Shown in pieces: positions 37,205-49,278 of a stretch of 64,000 bases of DNA. Within the stretch, counting starts at the first letter, position 1. Each line of letters begins with the position of its first letter. The stretch lies in contig NZ_JACHJP010000008.1 of assembly GCF_014203715.1 (NCBI RefSeq), positions 186,001 through 250,000 of the forward strand, in the 5' to 3' direction. Under the pieces are notes generated by a model. The model ran no database searches. It was not told where the DNA came from and worked only from the letters and a program-made list of their open reading frames with translations. A program made the position numbers and the translations under genes. This DNA comes from Streptosporangium saharense. GTDB taxonomy: Bacteria > Actinomycetota > Actinomycetes > Streptosporangiales > Streptosporangiaceae.

Positions 37205-40200
37205 TCAGACGGTGAGCCAGGAGAGGACGGTTCCCGCCGTGGTGCCGGAGTGGTCCTCAAGGACCGAGAAGTGGTCGCCGGGGGTGTCCAGCGCGGTGTG
37301 GGGAAGCGCCCAGACGGCCCGCCAGCCGTACGACTCACGGATCTCCTCCACCCACGGGTCGGCGGCCCGGACCAGCAGGGTGGGGGTGTCGATCGGTTCG
37401 GGACGCCAGCCGGAGAAGATCCGGTGGTAGGCGCCCATGGCGGCCAGGCGGGTGTCGTCGCAGAGCGCGAAGGCGGACTCGCGGTCCTTCATCACGGCGG
37501 ACATCGACGGTTCGAGCGACGGGAGCTGGTCGTAGTCCGGGTCGTAGGTGTCGATCAGGGCGAGGCCTGCGGGACGGGTCCCCAGCCGCTCCAGCCTGCT
37601 CGCGACGGCGTGCGCGATCCAGCCGCCCGCAGAACGGCCGACCAGGACGAAGGGACGGCCCTCCAGGTGCCTGAGCACCGACCCGGCGTGCGCGGCGGTC
37701 AGCGCCGCCAGGTCCGCGGGCGGCAGCTCACCGTCCACGAAGCCGGGCTGCGGCAGCACCAGCACCTCGTGCCGCCCACGCAGGGCGGCCGCGAACCGCG
37801 CGTACTCGTGCGGCCCCGAGACCGGCCCGAAGGACGGCAGGCAGACCAGCACCGTGGCCTCGGCCGGTTCCCCGGTCAGCCGGATCGGCTCGGGGATCCG
37901 CGCGTGCGCCTCGGCCTCGGGGAAGGAGGGGCGGCACCGGGAGGCGGCCTTGAGCAGGGCGAGCGCATCCATCGAGGACGCCTCCTCGCACGCCCGCCAG
38001 TAGAGCGTCGCCAGCGGCCCCGCCTGGGCCTCCGGGGCGTCGGTGCGCTCGGTGAGGCTGAGGAGCTCGCGCAGGTGGGTGGCGAGCAGCGCCGGGGACG
38101 GCTGGTCGTAGACCACCTTGGTGGGGAGCCGAAGTCCGGTGGCCGCGTTGAGCTGGTTGCGCAGGGTCAGCGCGGTCAGCGAGTCGAAGCCGAGTTCGAG
38201 GAAGCGCCTGCCCGGATCGACCTGCGTGGAACTCGCGTGACCGAGCACCCCGGCCACCCTGCCGAGCACCAGCTCCAGGAGGATCCGCTCCCGCTCGGCC
38301 TCCCCGGCCCCCGCCAGCCGCGCGACCAGCCGCTCCTTCTCCTCGTACGGTTCCGGGCGCTGGGGGAGTGCACCGCCGGGCACGAGGTCGCGCAGCAGGG
38401 CGGGCACCGGGCCGGGGGCGGCCTGCCGGGCGATGGCGGCCACGTCAAGCCGGGCGGTGACCAGGGTGGCGTCCCCGGCGCTCAGGGCCGCGTCGAACAG
38501 GGCCAGCCCCTCGGCGGTGGAGAGCGGGGCGACCCCGCCGCGCGTCATCCGGGCAAACTCGGCCTCGCTCAACCGCCCCGTCATGCCGGACCGTTCGGCC
38601 CACAGCCCCCAGGCGAGCGACTGCGCGGGCAGTCCCCGGGAGCGGCGGTGCTCGGCGAGCGCGTCCAGGAAGGCGTTGGCCGCACCGTAACCGGCCTGGC
38701 CCGCGCTGCCCAGGGTGGCGGCGGCCGAGGAGAACAGGACGAACGCGCTGAGGTCCAGGTCCCGGGTCAGCTCGTGGAGGTTGAGCGCGGCATCGACCTT
38801 CGGCCGCAGCACGGTGTCCACCCGCTCGGGGGTGAGCGAGCCGAGCACGCCGTCGTCCAGGACGCCCGCGGTGTGCACGACGCCGGTCAGCCGCAGGCCG
38901 GTGAGCAGCGCGGCGAGCTGCTCGCGGTTGGCGGCGTCGCAGGCGGCAACCGTCACTTCGGCGCCCGCGTCCTGGAGTTCGGCGACGAGTTCTGCGGCGC
39001 CGGGGGCGTCGGGGCCGCTTCTGCTGGTGAGCAGGAGGTTCCGTACGCCGTGTTCGGTGACGAGGTGACGGGCGATGTGGGCGCCGAGGGTGCCGGTGCC
39101 TCCGGTGACCAGCACCGTGCCCTCCGCGTCGAACGGCCTGGCCGCTTCCCGCTCCCGAGGCACCCGGGCGAGCCGGGCGGCGTGCACGACACCGTCGCGG
39201 ACCACGAGCTGCGGCTCACCGGAGGCCAGGGCGGCGGCCATGGCGGGCGTGTCCCACTCGTCCACGTCGAGCAGGACGAACTGCCCAGGACACTCGGCCT
39301 GCGCTGACCGCACCAACCCCCAGACCGGCGCCCAGACGAGGTCGTCGAGCCCGGGACCCGCCGCACGCCGGGTGACCAGGACGAGACGGGCCCCGGCGAA
39401 CCTCGGCTCGGCCAGCCACGCCCGCAGCAACTCCAACGTCTGGTTGACGGCATCCCGTACGGCGCCCGCCCGCCCCGGGCCGTGACCCAGCCGGTGTCCC
39501 AGCCGGTGCACGACGGTTCCCGGGACGGGGGTGTTCGTGGCGAGGTCGTCGAGGAGGATGAACGGCTCCGCCTCCCGGGTGGCCGGAACCTGCGGCTGCC
39601 AGACGGTACGGAACAGGGAGTCGGCGGACGCCCTGCCACGCGGCCCCTCCAGCCAGTAGCGGTCCCGCTGGAACGGGTAGGTCGGCAGGTCGACGAGGTT
39701 CGCGCCGGTGTAGGTGGGGGTGAGGTCGGGGGTGATGCCTCGGACGTGGAGGTTGGCGGCTGCGGTGTGGAAGGTGGTGCGGTCGCCGTGGTCGCGGCGG
39801 AGGGTGCCGTGGGTGATGGTGGGTGCGGGGGTGTCGTCGAGGGTTTCCTGGATGCCGGTGGTCAGGACGGGGTGGGGGCTGACTTCCAGGATGGCGTGGA
39901 AGCCGTGGGTGGTGAGGGTGTGGATGCCTTCGGCGAAGCGGACGGGCTGGCGCAGGTTGCGGTACCAGTAGGCGGCGTCGGTCTCGGCCTGGTCGATCCA
40001 GCGGTTTTCGAGGGTTGACCAGAAGGGGATCTGCGGCGTTTGGGGGGCGACGGGGGCCAGGATTTTGAGCAGGTCGTGTTGGAGCTGCTCGACGTGGGGG
40101 CTGTGGGAGGCGTAGTCGACGGGGACGCGCCGGTTGTGGATGTTTTTTGCGTTGAGTACGGCCTGCAGCTCGTCGAGGGCGTCACCGTCGCCGGAGACGA

Positions 40201-42946
40201 CGGTTGAGGAGGGGCCGTTGAGGGCGGCGATGGAGATCCGTCTGTGCCAGGGGGCCAGGTCGATCTGGTCGGCAGGGAGGGTGATGGAGAGCATGCCGCC
40301 GTTTCCGGCGATGGCGGTGATGGCCTGGGACCGCAGCGCCACGACCCGGGCACCGTCTTTCAGGGAGAGTGCTCCGGAGACCGTCGCGGCGGCGATCTCA
40401 CCCTGGGAATGGCCGATCACGGCGTCGGGGTGGATGCCGTAGGAGCGCCACAGTTCGGCCAGGGAGACCATCACGGCCCACAACGCGGGCTGGACGACGT
40501 CTACTCGGTCGAGGGTGCCGTGTAGTTCTTTGAGAAGGTCCCAGTCGGTGAACTCGGCCAGGGCTTCGGCGCATTCCGTGAGGCGTTGGGCGAAAACCGG
40601 TTCGGTGTCCAGGAGGTCGAGGGCCATGCCGGTCCACTGGGTGCCCTGGCCGGGGAAGACGAAGAGGGTCTTTCCGGTCACGTCGGCGGTTCCGGTGATG
40701 ACATTCGGCGGGGTCTGTCCTGCGGCGTAGTCGGCCAGCGCCGTGCGGTCGGCGTCGATCACCACCGCGCGGTGGGCGAAGGCGGTGCGGGAGACGGCCA
40801 GGGAGTGGCCGACATCCACGGGCCGCAGGGCAGGGTTGGCGGCCAGATGCTCAGCGAGCCGGACGGCCTGCGCACGCACGGCGGCCTCGGTACGCCCGGC
40901 CAGCAGCCAGGGCACCCGCTCGGCGGTGACGGTCGCGGAGGTCGCCCCCGGGGAGTGACCGATGTCGGCCTGTGCGCGTCCGGCCTGCGGCCAGGGTGCC
41001 TGCTCGGTGGTGGCGGTCGTGGGGGCCGTCTTCGGGGGGTGGCCGATGTCGGTGGGTTGGGTGGCCTGTGCGCGTCCGGCCTGTGGCCAGGGCACCTGTT
41101 CGGCGGTGGCGGTCGTGGGGGCCACCTTCAGGGAGTGGCCGACGTTGGCCTGTGCGCGTCCGGCCTGCGGCCAGGGCACCTGCTCAGCGGTGGCGGTCGC
41201 GGGGGCCGCCTCTGGGGAGTGCCCGGCGTCGGTGGGCTGGGCGGCCTGCGTGCGTCCGGCCTGCGGCCAGGGCGCCCGCTCGGCGGTGGTGGTCGTGGGG
41301 ACCGTTTCCGGGGAGTGGCCGATGTCGGCGGTCTCGGTGCGTCCGGCCTGCGGCCGGGGCACCTGCTCAGCGGTAGCGGTCGTGGGAGCCGTCTTCGGGG
41401 AATGGCCGATGTCGGTGGGTTGGGTGGCCTGTGCGCGTTCGGCGGCCTGTGCGTGTCCGGTCTGCGGCCAGGGCGCCTGTTCGGTGGTGGGGGCCGTTTC
41501 CGGGGAGTGTCCGGCGTCGGTGGGCTGGGCGGCCTGCGTGCGTCCGGCCTGTGGCCAGGGTGCCCGTTCGGCGGTTGAAGGGACCGGCTCCTCCTCGGGG
41601 GCCTGTTCCAGGATGACGTGGGCGTTGGTGCCGCTGATGCCGAAGGAGGAGACGCCCGCCCGGCGTGGCCTGCCCGTCTCGGGCCATGGACGGGCCTCGG
41701 TGAGGAGTTCCACGGCGCCGGTCGTCCAGTCCACGTGTGAGGAGGGACGGTCCACATGGAGGGTGCGGGGCAGCAGGCCGTACCGCATGGACAGGATGGT
41801 TTTGATGACGCCCGCGACTCCCGCGGCGGTCTGGGTGTGGCCGATGTTGGACTTGATCGAGCCGAGCAGCAACGGCTGTGAGCGGTTCTGGCCGTAGGTG
41901 GCCAGCAACGCCTGGGCCTCGATGGGGTCGCCGAGTCTGGTGCCGGTGCCGTGCGCCTCCACGGCGTCGATCTCGCTCGCCGTGAGCCCGGAGGCGGTAA
42001 GCGCCTGGCGGATGACACGTTCCTGGGCGGGGCCGTTCGGGGCGGTGAGGCCGTTGGAGGCGCCGTCCTGGTTGATCGCGCTGCCCCGGATGACCGCCAG
42101 CACCCGGTGCCCGTTGCGGCGGGCGTCCGACAGGCGTTCGAGGAGCAGTACGCCGACGCCCTCGGAGAACCCGGTGCCGTCGGCCGCGTCCGCGAACGCC
42201 TTGCACCGGCCGTCGGCCGCCAGCCCCTTCTGCCGGGTGAACTCCACGAACAGGCCGGGGGTGGACATCACCGCCACACCACCGGCGAGGGCGAGGTCGC
42301 AGCCGCCCCGGCGCAGTTCCTGGACCGCCAGGTGGATCGTCACCAGCGAGGAGGAGCACGCGGTGTCCACGGTGATCGCGGGACCTTCGAGTCCCATCGC
42401 GTACGCGACCCGGCCTGAGGCGACGCTGCCCGCGCTGCCGTTGCCGAGGTAGGCGGCCACCGCGTCGGGCACCTCGTCCAGCCGGGCGGCGTAGTCGTGG
42501 TACATGACGCCCGCGAAGACGCCGGTACGGCTGCCGCGCAGTCTCTCCGGCGCGATGCCCGCCCGTTCGACGGCCTCCCAGGAGGTCTCCAGGAGCAGCC
42601 GTTGCTGGGGGTCCATGGCGAGTGCCTCGTTGGGGCTGATCCCGAAGAACGCGGCGTCGAATTCGGCGGCGTCGTACAGGAACCCGCCCTGGGCGGTGGC
42701 ACTGTCCCCGCCCAGGTCCCAGCCACGGTCGGTGGGGAACGGGCCGATGCCCTCCGCGCCCTCGGCGAGCAGCCGCCAGAGGTCCTCGGGCGAGCGCACC
42801 CCACCGGGAAGGCGGCAGGCCATGCCGGTGACGGCGATGGGCTCGTGGGCGATGGCGTCGAGCCGTTCGTTCTGCCGCTTGAGCCGCTCGTTGTCCTTGA
42901 GCGAGACGCGGAGCGCCTCGACGATCCGCTCCTGGGTGGTGGTCAT
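37205..42946 (-). CDS. Type I PKS, terminal module KS-AT-KR-ACP-TE (PKS4)
   Basis: Last assembly-line protein, 1913 residues. Docking helix 1-33; KS about 34-450 (DTACSSS, EAHGTGT, NIGHTQ); expanded linker 456-687; AT about 762-1060 with GHSQG and YASH, predicting methylmalonyl-CoA; KR about 1277-1450 with [16 protein letters not shown] (B-type) and catalytic YGAAN; ACP near 1582 ([11 protein letters not shown]); thioesterase about 1695-1913 with GRSAGG, an Asp in LIDTYDP and a His in [11 protein letters not shown]. No DH, so the beta-hydroxyl should survive. The TE releases the chain by lactone formation or hydrolysis. ATG at 42946 has AAGGAG; a longer open frame upstream overlaps PKS3 and is not real. 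The 230-residue KS-AT linker expansion is highly unusual. Confidence 0.93.
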   Translation of the reverse strand: MTTTQERIVEALRVSLKDNERLKRQNERLDAIAHEPIAVTGMACRLPGGVRSPEDLWRLLAEGAEGIGPFPTDRGWDLGGDSATAQGGFLYDAAEFDAAFFGISPNEALAMDPQQRLLLETSWEAVERAGIAPERLRGSRTGVFAGVMYHDYAARLDEVPDAVAAYLGNGSAGSVASGRVAYAMGLEGPAITVDTACSSSLVTIHLAVQELRRGGCDLALAGGVAVMSTPGLFVEFTRQKGLAADGRCKAFADAADGTGFSEGVGVLLLERLSDARRNGHRVLAVIRGSAINQDGASNGLTAPNGPAQERVIRQALTASGLTASEIDAVEAHGTGTRLGDPIEAQALLATYGQNRSQPLLLGSIKSNIGHTQTAAGVAGVIKTILSMRYGLLPRTLHVDRPSSHVDWTTGAVELLTEARPWPETGRPRRAGVSSFGISGTNAHVILEQAPEEEPVPSTAERAPWPQAGRTQAAQPTDAGHSPETAPTTEQAPWPQTGHAQAAERAQATQPTDIGHSPKTAPTTATAEQVPRPQAGRTETADIGHSPETVPTTTTAERAPWPQAGRTQAAQPTDAGHSPEAAPATATAEQVPWPQAGRAQANVGHSLKVAPTTATAEQVPWPQAGRAQATQPTDIGHPPKTAPTTATTEQAPWPQAGRAQADIGHSPGATSATVTAERVPWLLAGRTEAAVRAQAVRLAEHLAANPALRPVDVGHSLAVSRTAFAHRAVVIDADRTALADYAAGQTPPNVITGTADVTGKTLFVFPGQGTQWTGMALDLLDTEPVFAQRLTECAEALAEFTDWDLLKELHGTLDRVDVVQPALWAVMVSLAELWRSYGIHPDAVIGHSQGEIAAATVSGALSLKDGARVVALRSQAITAIAGNGGMLSITLPADQIDLAPWHRRISIAALNGPSSTVVSGDGDALDELQAVLNAKNIHNRRVPVDYASHSPHVEQLQHDLLKILAPVAPQTPQIPFWSTLENRWIDQAETDAAYWYRNLRQPVRFAEGIHTLTTHGFHAILEVSPHPVLTTGIQETLDDTPAPTITHGTLRRDHGDRTTFHTAAANLHVRGITPDLTPTYTGANLVDLPTYPFQRDRYWLEGPRGRASADSLFRTVWQPQVPATREAEPFILLDDLATNTPVPGTVVHRLGHRLGHGPGRAGAVRDAVNQTLELLRAWLAEPRFAGARLVLVTRRAAGPGLDDLVWAPVWGLVRSAQAECPGQFVLLDVDEWDTPAMAAALASGEPQLVVRDGVVHAARLARVPREREAARPFDAEGTVLVTGGTGTLGAHIARHLVTEHGVRNLLLTSRSGPDAPGAAELVAELQDAGAEVTVAACDAANREQLAALLTGLRLTGVVHTAGVLDDGVLGSLTPERVDTVLRPKVDAALNLHELTRDLDLSAFVLFSSAAATLGSAGQAGYGAANAFLDALAEHRRSRGLPAQSLAWGLWAERSGMTGRLSEAEFARMTRGGVAPLSTAEGLALFDAALSAGDATLVTARLDVAAIARQAAPGPVPALLRDLVPGGALPQRPEPYEEKERLVARLAGAGEAERERILLELVLGRVAGVLGHASSTQVDPGRRFLELGFDSLTALTLRNQLNAATGLRLPTKVVYDQPSPALLATHLRELLSLTERTDAPEAQAGPLATLYWRACEEASSMDALALLKAASRCRPSFPEAEAHARIPEPIRLTGEPAEATVLVCLPSFGPVSGPHEYARFAAALRGRHEVLVLPQPGFVDGELPPADLAALTAAHAGSVLRHLEGRPFVLVGRSAGGWIAHAVASRLERLGTRPAGLALIDTYDPDYDQLPSLEPSMSAVMKDRESAFALCDDTRLAAMGAYHRIFSGWRPEPIDTPTLLVRAADPWVEEIRESYGWRAVWALPHTALDTPGDHFSVLEDHSGTTAGTVLSWLTV
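40885..41578 (-). repeat. In-frame repeat expansion in the PKS4 KS-AT linker
   Basis: Seven copies of a 24-39 residue unit, core [14 protein letters not shown] followed by [16 protein letters not shown] with variable loss of the middle, then an eighth, canonical copy ([20 protein letters not shown] ... DVGHSLA). Copies begin near plus-strand positions 40979, 41073, 41158, 41253, 41339, 41453 and 41543. No stop or frame break. The unit appears to be a shortened duplicate of the conserved linker itself. Confidence 0.88.
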
Positions 42947-42963
42947 GGTCGTGTCGCTCCTTC

Positions 42964-45900
42964 TCAGACGGTGCCCAGCGCCAGTTCGACGAGGCCCGCG
43001 ATGTCCATGTCGTCGATCTCGGCGGCCCGCGCCCGTTCCGCGGCGGCCTGGTCCTCCGCGGCCTGCTCGGCGGGCTCGGCCTCGGGCAGGAGCAGTGCGC
43101 ACAGGCGCTGGGCGAGCGTGGCGACGGCCGGGTAGTCGAAGATCGCTGTCGCGGGCAGCCGTACACCGGAGGCCTGGTAGAGCCGGTTGCGCAGCTCGAC
43201 CGCGGTCACCGAGTCGAGCCCGAGCCCGCTGAACGGCAGGTCGGGATCGACGGCCTCGGCCGAGGAGTGCCCGAGCACCCCGGCGACCTGCTCCCGCACC
43301 AGGTCGAGTACGGCCCGGCGCCGGTCGGCCTCCGTGAGGGCGGCCAGCCGCTCGGCAAGCCCGCCGTCCTGGGCGGTGGACGCCTGTACGGCCCGGCGCC
43401 CCGTGGGGCGGATGAGGGCGCGCAACAGGTGCGGCACCGGCGACAGCCCGCGCAGCACCGCCAGGTCGAGCTTTGCCGGGACCACCAGCGCGGCGGGTAC
43501 GGCGAGGGCGGCGTCCAGGAGGGCGAGGCCGTCCCGCGCGGAGAGCGGCACCGTGCCGCCCCGGCTCATCCGTTCGAGCTCCGCCTCGCCGAGGTGCCCG
43601 GTCATGCCGCTGGGCTGCGCCCACAGCCCCCAGGCCAGCGACTGCGCCGGGAGCCCGGCCGCCCGGCGCCGGGCCGCCAGCGCGTCCAGATAGGCGTTGG
43701 CCGCGGCGTAGTTGCCCTGGCCGGGACTGCTGAAGGTCGCGGCGGCCGAGGAGAACAGGACGAACGCGGCGAGATCCTGGTCCCGGGTCAGCTCGTGGAG
43801 GTTGAGCGCGGCGTCCACCTTGGGGCGCAGCACCCGGGCCAGGGCCTCGGGAGTCAGCGTCTCGATGACGGCGTCGTCCAGGACACCCGCGGTGTGCACG
43901 ACACCGGTCAGCCGCAGGCCGGTGAGCAGCGCGGCGAGCTGTTCGCGGTCGGCCACGTCGCAGGCGGCGACCGTCACCTGGGCGCCCGCGTCCTGGAGTT
44001 CGGCGACGATTTCTGCGGCGCCGGGGGCGTCGGGTCCGCTTCTGCTGGTGAGCAGGAGGTTCCGTACGCCGTGTTCGGCGACGAGGTGGCGGGCGACGTG
44101 GGCGCCGAGGGTGCCGGTGCCCCCGGTGACCAGGACCGTGCCGTCCGCGTCGAACGGCCTGGCGGACGCCTCGGGGACGGCCCTGACCAGGCGCGGAGCG
44201 AGCACCCTGCCGTGCCGTACGGCCAGCAGAGGTTCGCCGGAGGCCAGCGCGGACGGCAGGGCGGCGGCGTCGGCGGGGGTGTCGAGATCGACGACGAGGA
44301 ACCGGCCGGGATTCTCGGCCTGCGCGGAGCGCAGCAGGCCCCACAGCGTCGCGTGGACCAGCCCCGGCACCGTGTCACCGTCGGCGGCGGCGACGGCTCC
44401 TTCGGTCAGCACCACCAGGCGCGCCCCGCCGAACCGCTGGTCGGCCAGGAACTCCTGCAGCAGGCTCAGAACGTCACCGGTCACCCGGTGCGTGTCCGTC
44501 ACGGACTCGCCATCGGTCCTCGGGGCGGGCAGGAACAGCACGTCCGGCGCGGTGGTCACGGCGGCCAGGGAGTCCAGGCGGATTCCCGGGATGCCCGGGG
44601 CGTCACCGAGCACCGCCCAGCGCTCCACCGGTATGTCCCCGGCCGCCGTGACGCCGGTCCACTCGACCTGGAAGAGCGCGTCGCGCATGCCGTACCCGGT
44701 GGATCGGAGCTGCCGCGCGGAGATCGCCCGTACGGCCAGCGACTCCACCGAGGCGACCGGCGCCCCGGCCTCGTCGAACAGCGCCAGGGCGACCGAACCC
44801 GGTCCCGTGGGGGAGATCCGTACCCGAAGCGCGGTGGCGCCGCAGGCGTGCAGCCGTACGCCACTCCAGGCGAACGGCAGGCCGGTGCCCTCGGAACCTT
44901 CCTGGCGGGCGAGCCCCATGCCGTGCAGCGCGGCGTCCAGCAGCGCCGGGTGCAGGACGAACCGTTCCGCGTCGCCGTGCGCCTGCGCGGGCAGCCGTAC
45001 CTCGGTATAAATCTCCTCGCCGAGCCGCCAGGCCCGGGTCAGCCCCTGGAACACCGGGCCGTAGCCGTAACCGGCCCGTGCCAGGCGGTCGTAGAAGCCG
45101 TCGGTCTCCACGGATACGGCCCCGGCGGGCGGCCAGGAACCGAGCGCGGTGGCGTCGTTGGCGGTGCTGTCGGTGGTGAGCAGGCCGCTGGCGTGCCGGG
45201 TCCACGGCTCGTCGTACGGCGCGTCCTGCGGGCGGCCGTACACCGTCACCGCGCGTGAACCGGAGGCGTCCGCCGCCCCGACCACGGCCTGTACGGCGAC
45301 GCCGCCGCGCTCGGGCAGCACGAGGGGGACCTCGATGGTCAGGTCCTCGACCAGGTCACAGCCCACCTCGTCACCGGCCCGGACCGCGATCTCCAGGAAG
45401 GCCGTGCCGGGCAGCAGCACGGTGCCGGACACGGCGTGGTCGGCCAGCCAGGGGTGGGTACGCAGCGACAGCAGCCCGGTGAGCACCAGCCCGTCACCCT
45501 CGGCCAGCGGCAGCGCGGCGCCGAGCAGCGGATGCTCGGTCGAGCCGAGACCCACGGCGGCGACATCCCCTGCGCCTGAGGACGGCTCCAGCCAGTAGCG
45601 CTCGTGCTGGAACGGGTAGGTGGGCAGATCGACCGGGTGTGCGTCGGTACGGGGGGTGAGGTCGGTGGTGATGCCTCGGACGTGGAGGTGGGCTGCCGAG
45701 GTGAGGAAGGTGGTGCGGTCGCCGTGGTCACGGCGCAGGGTTCCTTGGGCGATGGTGGGTGCGGGGGTGTCGTCGAGGATTTCCTGGATGCCGGTGGTCA
45801 GGACGGGGCGCGGGCTGACTTCGACGATGGCGTGGAAGCCCTGGGTGGTGAGGGTGTGGATGCCTTCGGTGAAGCGGACGGGTTGGCGCAGGTTGCGGTA

Positions 45901-48900
45901 CCAGTAGGTGGCGTCGGTTTCTGCCTGGGTGATCCAGCGGTTTTCGAGGGTGGACCAGAAGGGGATCTGCGGTGTTTGGGGGGTGACCGGGGCGAGCAGG
46001 TTCAGCAGGTTTTCGTGGAGCTGTTCGACGTGGGCGGAGTGGGAGGCGTAGTCCACGGGGACGCGGCGGTTGTGGATGTTTTTTGCGTTGAGTACGGCTT
46101 GCAGCTCGTCGAGGGCCTTCATGTCGCCGGAGATGACGGTTGAGGTGGGGCCGTTGAGGGCGGCTGTTGCCAGGCGCTCGTGCCAGGGGGTCAGGTCGAT
46201 CTGGTCGGCAGGGAGGGTGATGGAGAGCATGCCGCCGTTTCCTGCGATGGCGGTGATGGCCTGGGATCTGAGGGCGACGACGCGGGCTCCGTCCTTCAGG
46301 GACAGCGCTCCGGAGACGGTCGCGGCGGCGATCTCTCCTTGGGAGTGGCCGATGACGGCGTCGGGGTGGATGCCGTAGGAGCGCCACAACGCTGCGAGGG
46401 AGACCATGACGGCCCACAGGGCGGGTTGGACCACGTCTACTCGGTTGAGGTCGCCTTTGAGGGCTTCGAAGAGGTCCCAGTCGGTGTATTCGGCCAGGGC
46501 TTCGGCGCATTCGGTGAGGCGTTGGGCGAAAACCGGTTCGGTGTCCAGGAGGTCGAGGGCCATACCGGTCCACTGGGTGCCCTGGCCGGGGAAGACGAAG
46601 AGGATTTTGCCGGTGACGTCGGCGGTGCCGGTGACGACGTTCGGCGGGGTCTGTCCTGCGGCGTAGTCGGCCAGCGCCGTGCGGTCGGCACCGATGACCA
46701 CCGCGCGGTGGTTGAACAGCGACCGTCCCGTGAGCAGCGAGTGGCCGACGTCGGCGGGGCTCAGGGAGGGGTTGGCGCTCAGGTACTCGGCGAGCCGTGC
46801 GGCCTGCGCACGCAGTGCCTCAGGACTCTTCGCGGAGAACGCCAGCGGAACGAGACCCGCCCCGGCCTCGGACCGCTCGGCGTCGGTCGTGGACCGTCCG
46901 GTTTCACCGGCTTTCGGTCGTCCGGTCTCGCCGGTCTCGGGCTGCCCGGTCTCTTTGGTCGCGGATCGCCCGGTTCCACTGGTTTCCGGCTGCTGGGCCG
47001 TGGCGGTCTCGGACCGTCCGGTTCCACCGGCTTCCGACCGCCCAGCCTCGCCGGTCTCGGGCTGCCCGGTCTCTTCGGTCGCGGACCGTCCGGCCCTACC
47101 GGCCTCCAGCTGCTGGGTCGTGCCGATTGCGGATGGCCAGGTCCCGTTGGTGGTGGACCGTCCGGTTCCACCGGCTTTCGGCTGCCCGGTCTCGCTGGTC
47201 TCGGGCTGTCTGGTCTCTTCGGTCGCGGATCGTCCGGTTCCACCGGCTTTCGGCCGTCCGGCTTCGCCGGTCTCGGACTGCCTGGCCTCACTGGTTTCCG
47301 GGTGCTGGGTCGTGCTGGTCGCGGATGGCCCGGTCCCGTTGGTCGCGGACCGACCGGCCCTACCGGTCTCCAGCTGTTGGGTTGTGTAAATCGCGGATTG
47401 CCCGGTCTCGTCGGCCTTGGGCCGTCCGTTTCCGTTTCTGGCCTCGTCGCTCGTTGAGCGTCCGGTTCCGTTGGTCTCGGACGGGCTGGTCTCGCTAGTT
47501 CTGCCGGTTGCGGATGGCCTGGTCCCGTTGGTGGCGGGCTGTTCGGTTTCACCGGTTTCCGACCGCCTGGTTCCGTTGGTCTTGGGCAGCCCGGCCTCGC
47601 CGGTTCCCGGCCGCTGGGTCGCGCCAACCGCGAGCCACCCGGTCCCGTTGGTCACGGTCTGTCCGGTTATGCCGGACTCGGATCGCCCGGTCCTGTCGGG
47701 TTCCGGCCCCCTGGCCTCGTCGGTCGCGGATCGCCCGGCCCCATCGGTCACGGACCATCCGGCCTTATCCGACTCCGGCCGTGGAGGTTCTGGGGCCTGT
47801 TCGAGGATGACGTGGGCGTTGGTGCCGCTGACGCCGAAGGAGGAGACGCCTGCTCGGCGGGGGCGGCCGGTCTCCGGCCAGGAACGGGCGCTGGTGAGGA
47901 GTTCGACCGAACCGGCAGTCCAGTCGACCTCGGGAGTCGGTTCGTCCACGTGCAGGGTGCGGGGCAGCGTGCCGTACCGCATGGACAGCACCATTTTGAT
48001 CACGCCCGCCACGCCCGCCGCGCACTGGGTATGGCCGATGTTGGACTTGATCGAACCGAGCAGCAACGGCTCTGAGCGGTTCTGGCCGTAGGTGGCGAGC
48101 AGGGCCTGGGCCTCGATGGGGTCGCCGAGGCGGGTGCCGGTGCCGTGGGCCTCGACGACGTCCACGTCGGCCGGGGTCAGCCGGGCGTCGGCGAGGGCGT
48201 GCCGGATGACCCGCTGCTGGGAGGGGCCGTTCGGGGCGGTGAGGCCGTTGGAGGCGCCGTCCTGGTTGACGGCGCTGCCCCGGATCACGCCGAGGATTCG
48301 GTGCCCGTTGCGCTGGGCGTCCGACAGGCGCTCAAGCAGGATCATGCCGACGCCCTCGCTCCAGGCGGTGCCGTCGGCCGCCCCCGCGAACGCCTTGCAG
48401 CGGCCGTCCGCCGCCAGCCCCTTCTGCTGGCTGAACAGGACGAACATCCCGGGGTTCGACATCACCGTCACCCCACCGGCCAGGGCCATGGAGCACTCGT
48501 CCCGGCGTAGCGACTGGGCCGCCCAGTGCAGCGCGACCAGCGAGGAGGAACAGGCCGTGTCCACCGATACGGCCGGACCCTCAAGGCCGAAGCTGTAGGC
48601 GATCCGGCCCGAGGTGACGCTTGAGGTCGTGCCGGTGCCGAGGTAGAGGTCAACGCCCTCCGGGATGTCCGAGGCGGTGCCGTACAGCTGGGAGGTGGTG
48701 CCGACGAAGACGCCGGTACGGCTTCCGGCCAGCGACTGCGGGTCGATGCCCGCCCGTTCGACGGCCTCCCAGGAGGTCTCCAGGAGCAGTCGTTGCTGCG
48801 GGTCCATGGCGAGTGCCTCGTTGGGGCTGATCCCGAAGAACGCGGCGTCGAACCCGGCCGCGCCGTCGAGGAAGCCGCCGTGGCGGGTGTAGCTGGTGCC

Positions 48901-49164
48901 CGCGCTGCCCGGGTCGGGGTCGTAGACCGCGTCGAGGTCCCAGCCACGGTCGGTCGGGAACTCGGAGATCGCGTCGGTCTCGTCGAGCAGGAGCCGCCAC
49001 AGCTCCTCGGGGCTGCGCACCGCGCCGGGGAACCGGCACGCCATGCCGATGACGGCGATCGGCTCGTGGCGCTCGTCCTCTAGCTCCTTGATCCGGCGGT
49101 GGGCCTTACGGGTGTCGGCCACCGCCCGCTTGAGATACTCGCGAAGCTGGTCTTCGTCGGCCAT
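42964..49164 (-). CDS. Type I PKS, one module KS-AT-DH-KR-ACP (PKS3)
   Basis: A 2066-residue single-module protein. Coiled-coil docking helix 1-32 ([20 protein letters not shown]); KS about 33-455 with DTACSSS and both His motifs; expanded linker about 464-766; AT about 855-1150 with GHSQG and YASH (methylmalonyl-CoA); DH about 1208-1480 with [13 protein letters not shown] about 1675-1850 with [16 protein letters not shown] and YAAAN; ACP near 1978 ([11 protein letters not shown]); acidic C-terminal docking end. All catalytic residues appear intact, so it should give an alpha-methyl, alpha-beta unsaturated unit. ATG at 49164 with AGGAAGTGG. It lies 17 bases before PKS4. AT and KR are very similar to those of PKS4. 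Confidence 0.94.
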   Translation of the reverse strand: MADEDQLREYLKRAVADTRKAHRRIKELEDERHEPIAVIGMACRFPGAVRSPEELWRLLLDETDAISEFPTDRGWDLDAVYDPDPGSAGTSYTRHGGFLDGAAGFDAAFFGISPNEALAMDPQQRLLLETSWEAVERAGIDPQSLAGSRTGVFVGTTSQLYGTASDIPEGVDLYLGTGTTSSVTSGRIAYSFGLEGPAVSVDTACSSSLVALHWAAQSLRRDECSMALAGGVTVMSNPGMFVLFSQQKGLAADGRCKAFAGAADGTAWSEGVGMILLERLSDAQRNGHRILGVIRGSAVNQDGASNGLTAPNGPSQQRVIRHALADARLTPADVDVVEAHGTGTRLGDPIEAQALLATYGQNRSEPLLLGSIKSNIGHTQCAAGVAGVIKMVLSMRYGTLPRTLHVDEPTPEVDWTAGSVELLTSARSWPETGRPRRAGVSSFGVSGTNAHVILEQAPEPPRPESDKAGWSVTDGAGRSATDEARGPEPDRTGRSESGITGQTVTNGTGWLAVGATQRPGTGEAGLPKTNGTRRSETGETEQPATNGTRPSATGRTSETSPSETNGTGRSTSDEARNGNGRPKADETGQSAIYTTQQLETGRAGRSATNGTGPSATSTTQHPETSEARQSETGEAGRPKAGGTGRSATEETRQPETSETGQPKAGGTGRSTTNGTWPSAIGTTQQLEAGRAGRSATEETGQPETGEAGRSEAGGTGRSETATAQQPETSGTGRSATKETGQPETGETGRPKAGETGRSTTDAERSEAGAGLVPLAFSAKSPEALRAQAARLAEYLSANPSLSPADVGHSLLTGRSLFNHRAVVIGADRTALADYAAGQTPPNVVTGTADVTGKILFVFPGQGTQWTGMALDLLDTEPVFAQRLTECAEALAEYTDWDLFEALKGDLNRVDVVQPALWAVMVSLAALWRSYGIHPDAVIGHSQGEIAAATVSGALSLKDGARVVALRSQAITAIAGNGGMLSITLPADQIDLTPWHERLATAALNGPTSTVISGDMKALDELQAVLNAKNIHNRRVPVDYASHSAHVEQLHENLLNLLAPVTPQTPQIPFWSTLENRWITQAETDATYWYRNLRQPVRFTEGIHTLTTQGFHAIVEVSPRPVLTTGIQEILDDTPAPTIAQGTLRRDHGDRTTFLTSAAHLHVRGITTDLTPRTDAHPVDLPTYPFQHERYWLEPSSGAGDVAAVGLGSTEHPLLGAALPLAEGDGLVLTGLLSLRTHPWLADHAVSGTVLLPGTAFLEIAVRAGDEVGCDLVEDLTIEVPLVLPERGGVAVQAVVGAADASGSRAVTVYGRPQDAPYDEPWTRHASGLLTTDSTANDATALGSWPPAGAVSVETDGFYDRLARAGYGYGPVFQGLTRAWRLGEEIYTEVRLPAQAHGDAERFVLHPALLDAALHGMGLARQEGSEGTGLPFAWSGVRLHACGATALRVRISPTGPGSVALALFDEAGAPVASVESLAVRAISARQLRSTGYGMRDALFQVEWTGVTAAGDIPVERWAVLGDAPGIPGIRLDSLAAVTTAPDVLFLPAPRTDGESVTDTHRVTGDVLSLLQEFLADQRFGGARLVVLTEGAVAAADGDTVPGLVHATLWGLLRSAQAENPGRFLVVDLDTPADAAALPSALASGEPLLAVRHGRVLAPRLVRAVPEASARPFDADGTVLVTGGTGTLGAHVARHLVAEHGVRNLLLTSRSGPDAPGAAEIVAELQDAGAQVTVAACDVADREQLAALLTGLRLTGVVHTAGVLDDAVIETLTPEALARVLRPKVDAALNLHELTRDQDLAAFVLFSSAAATFSSPGQGNYAAANAYLDALAARRRAAGLPAQSLAWGLWAQPSGMTGHLGEAELERMSRGGTVPLSARDGLALLDAALAVPAALVVPAKLDLAVLRGLSPVPHLLRALIRPTGRRAVQASTAQDGGLAERLAALTEADRRRAVLDLVREQVAGVLGHSSAEAVDPDLPFSGLGLDSVTAVELRNRLYQASGVRLPATAIFDYPAVATLAQRLCALLLPEAEPAEQAAEDQAAAERARAAEIDDMDIAGLVELALGTV
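46866..47772 (-). repeat. Low-complexity repeat expansion in the PKS3 KS-AT linker
   Basis: About 302 residues made almost only of Gly, Thr, Ser, Glu, Arg, Ala, Pro, Lys and Gln. The loose unit is about ten to twelve residues ([37 protein letters not shown]), repeated more than 25 times with drift. Charged but near neutral, with no hydrophobic core, so almost certainly disordered. Both ends return to normal KS tail and AT entry sequence ([17 protein letters not shown]) in frame. Confidence 0.88.
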
Positions 49165-49278
49165 GTCGGAACCACTTCCTGCTACGGATGCTGATTGCTG
49201 GGGGCCGTCCCGGTCCGGGCCGCGCCGCGCACGGCGGTGAGGCCGGTTCGGCGGCCGGGGTGCTGCTACGTGGGGGGC

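Noticed and set aside
40885-41578. Regularly spaced repeats considered as a CRISPR array
   Set aside because: Units are codon-phased, diverged, lie inside a PKS gene and have no spacers of constant length.
40586-41897. Plus-strand Gly-rich repeat protein over the PKS4 linker
   Set aside because: It is the antisense reading of the PKS4 linker repeat and has no ribosome site.
42947-44344. Upstream extension of the PKS4 frame into PKS3
   Set aside because: Overlaps the PKS3 KR and ACP coding region in the wrong frame; the ATG at 42946 starts a normal docking helix.
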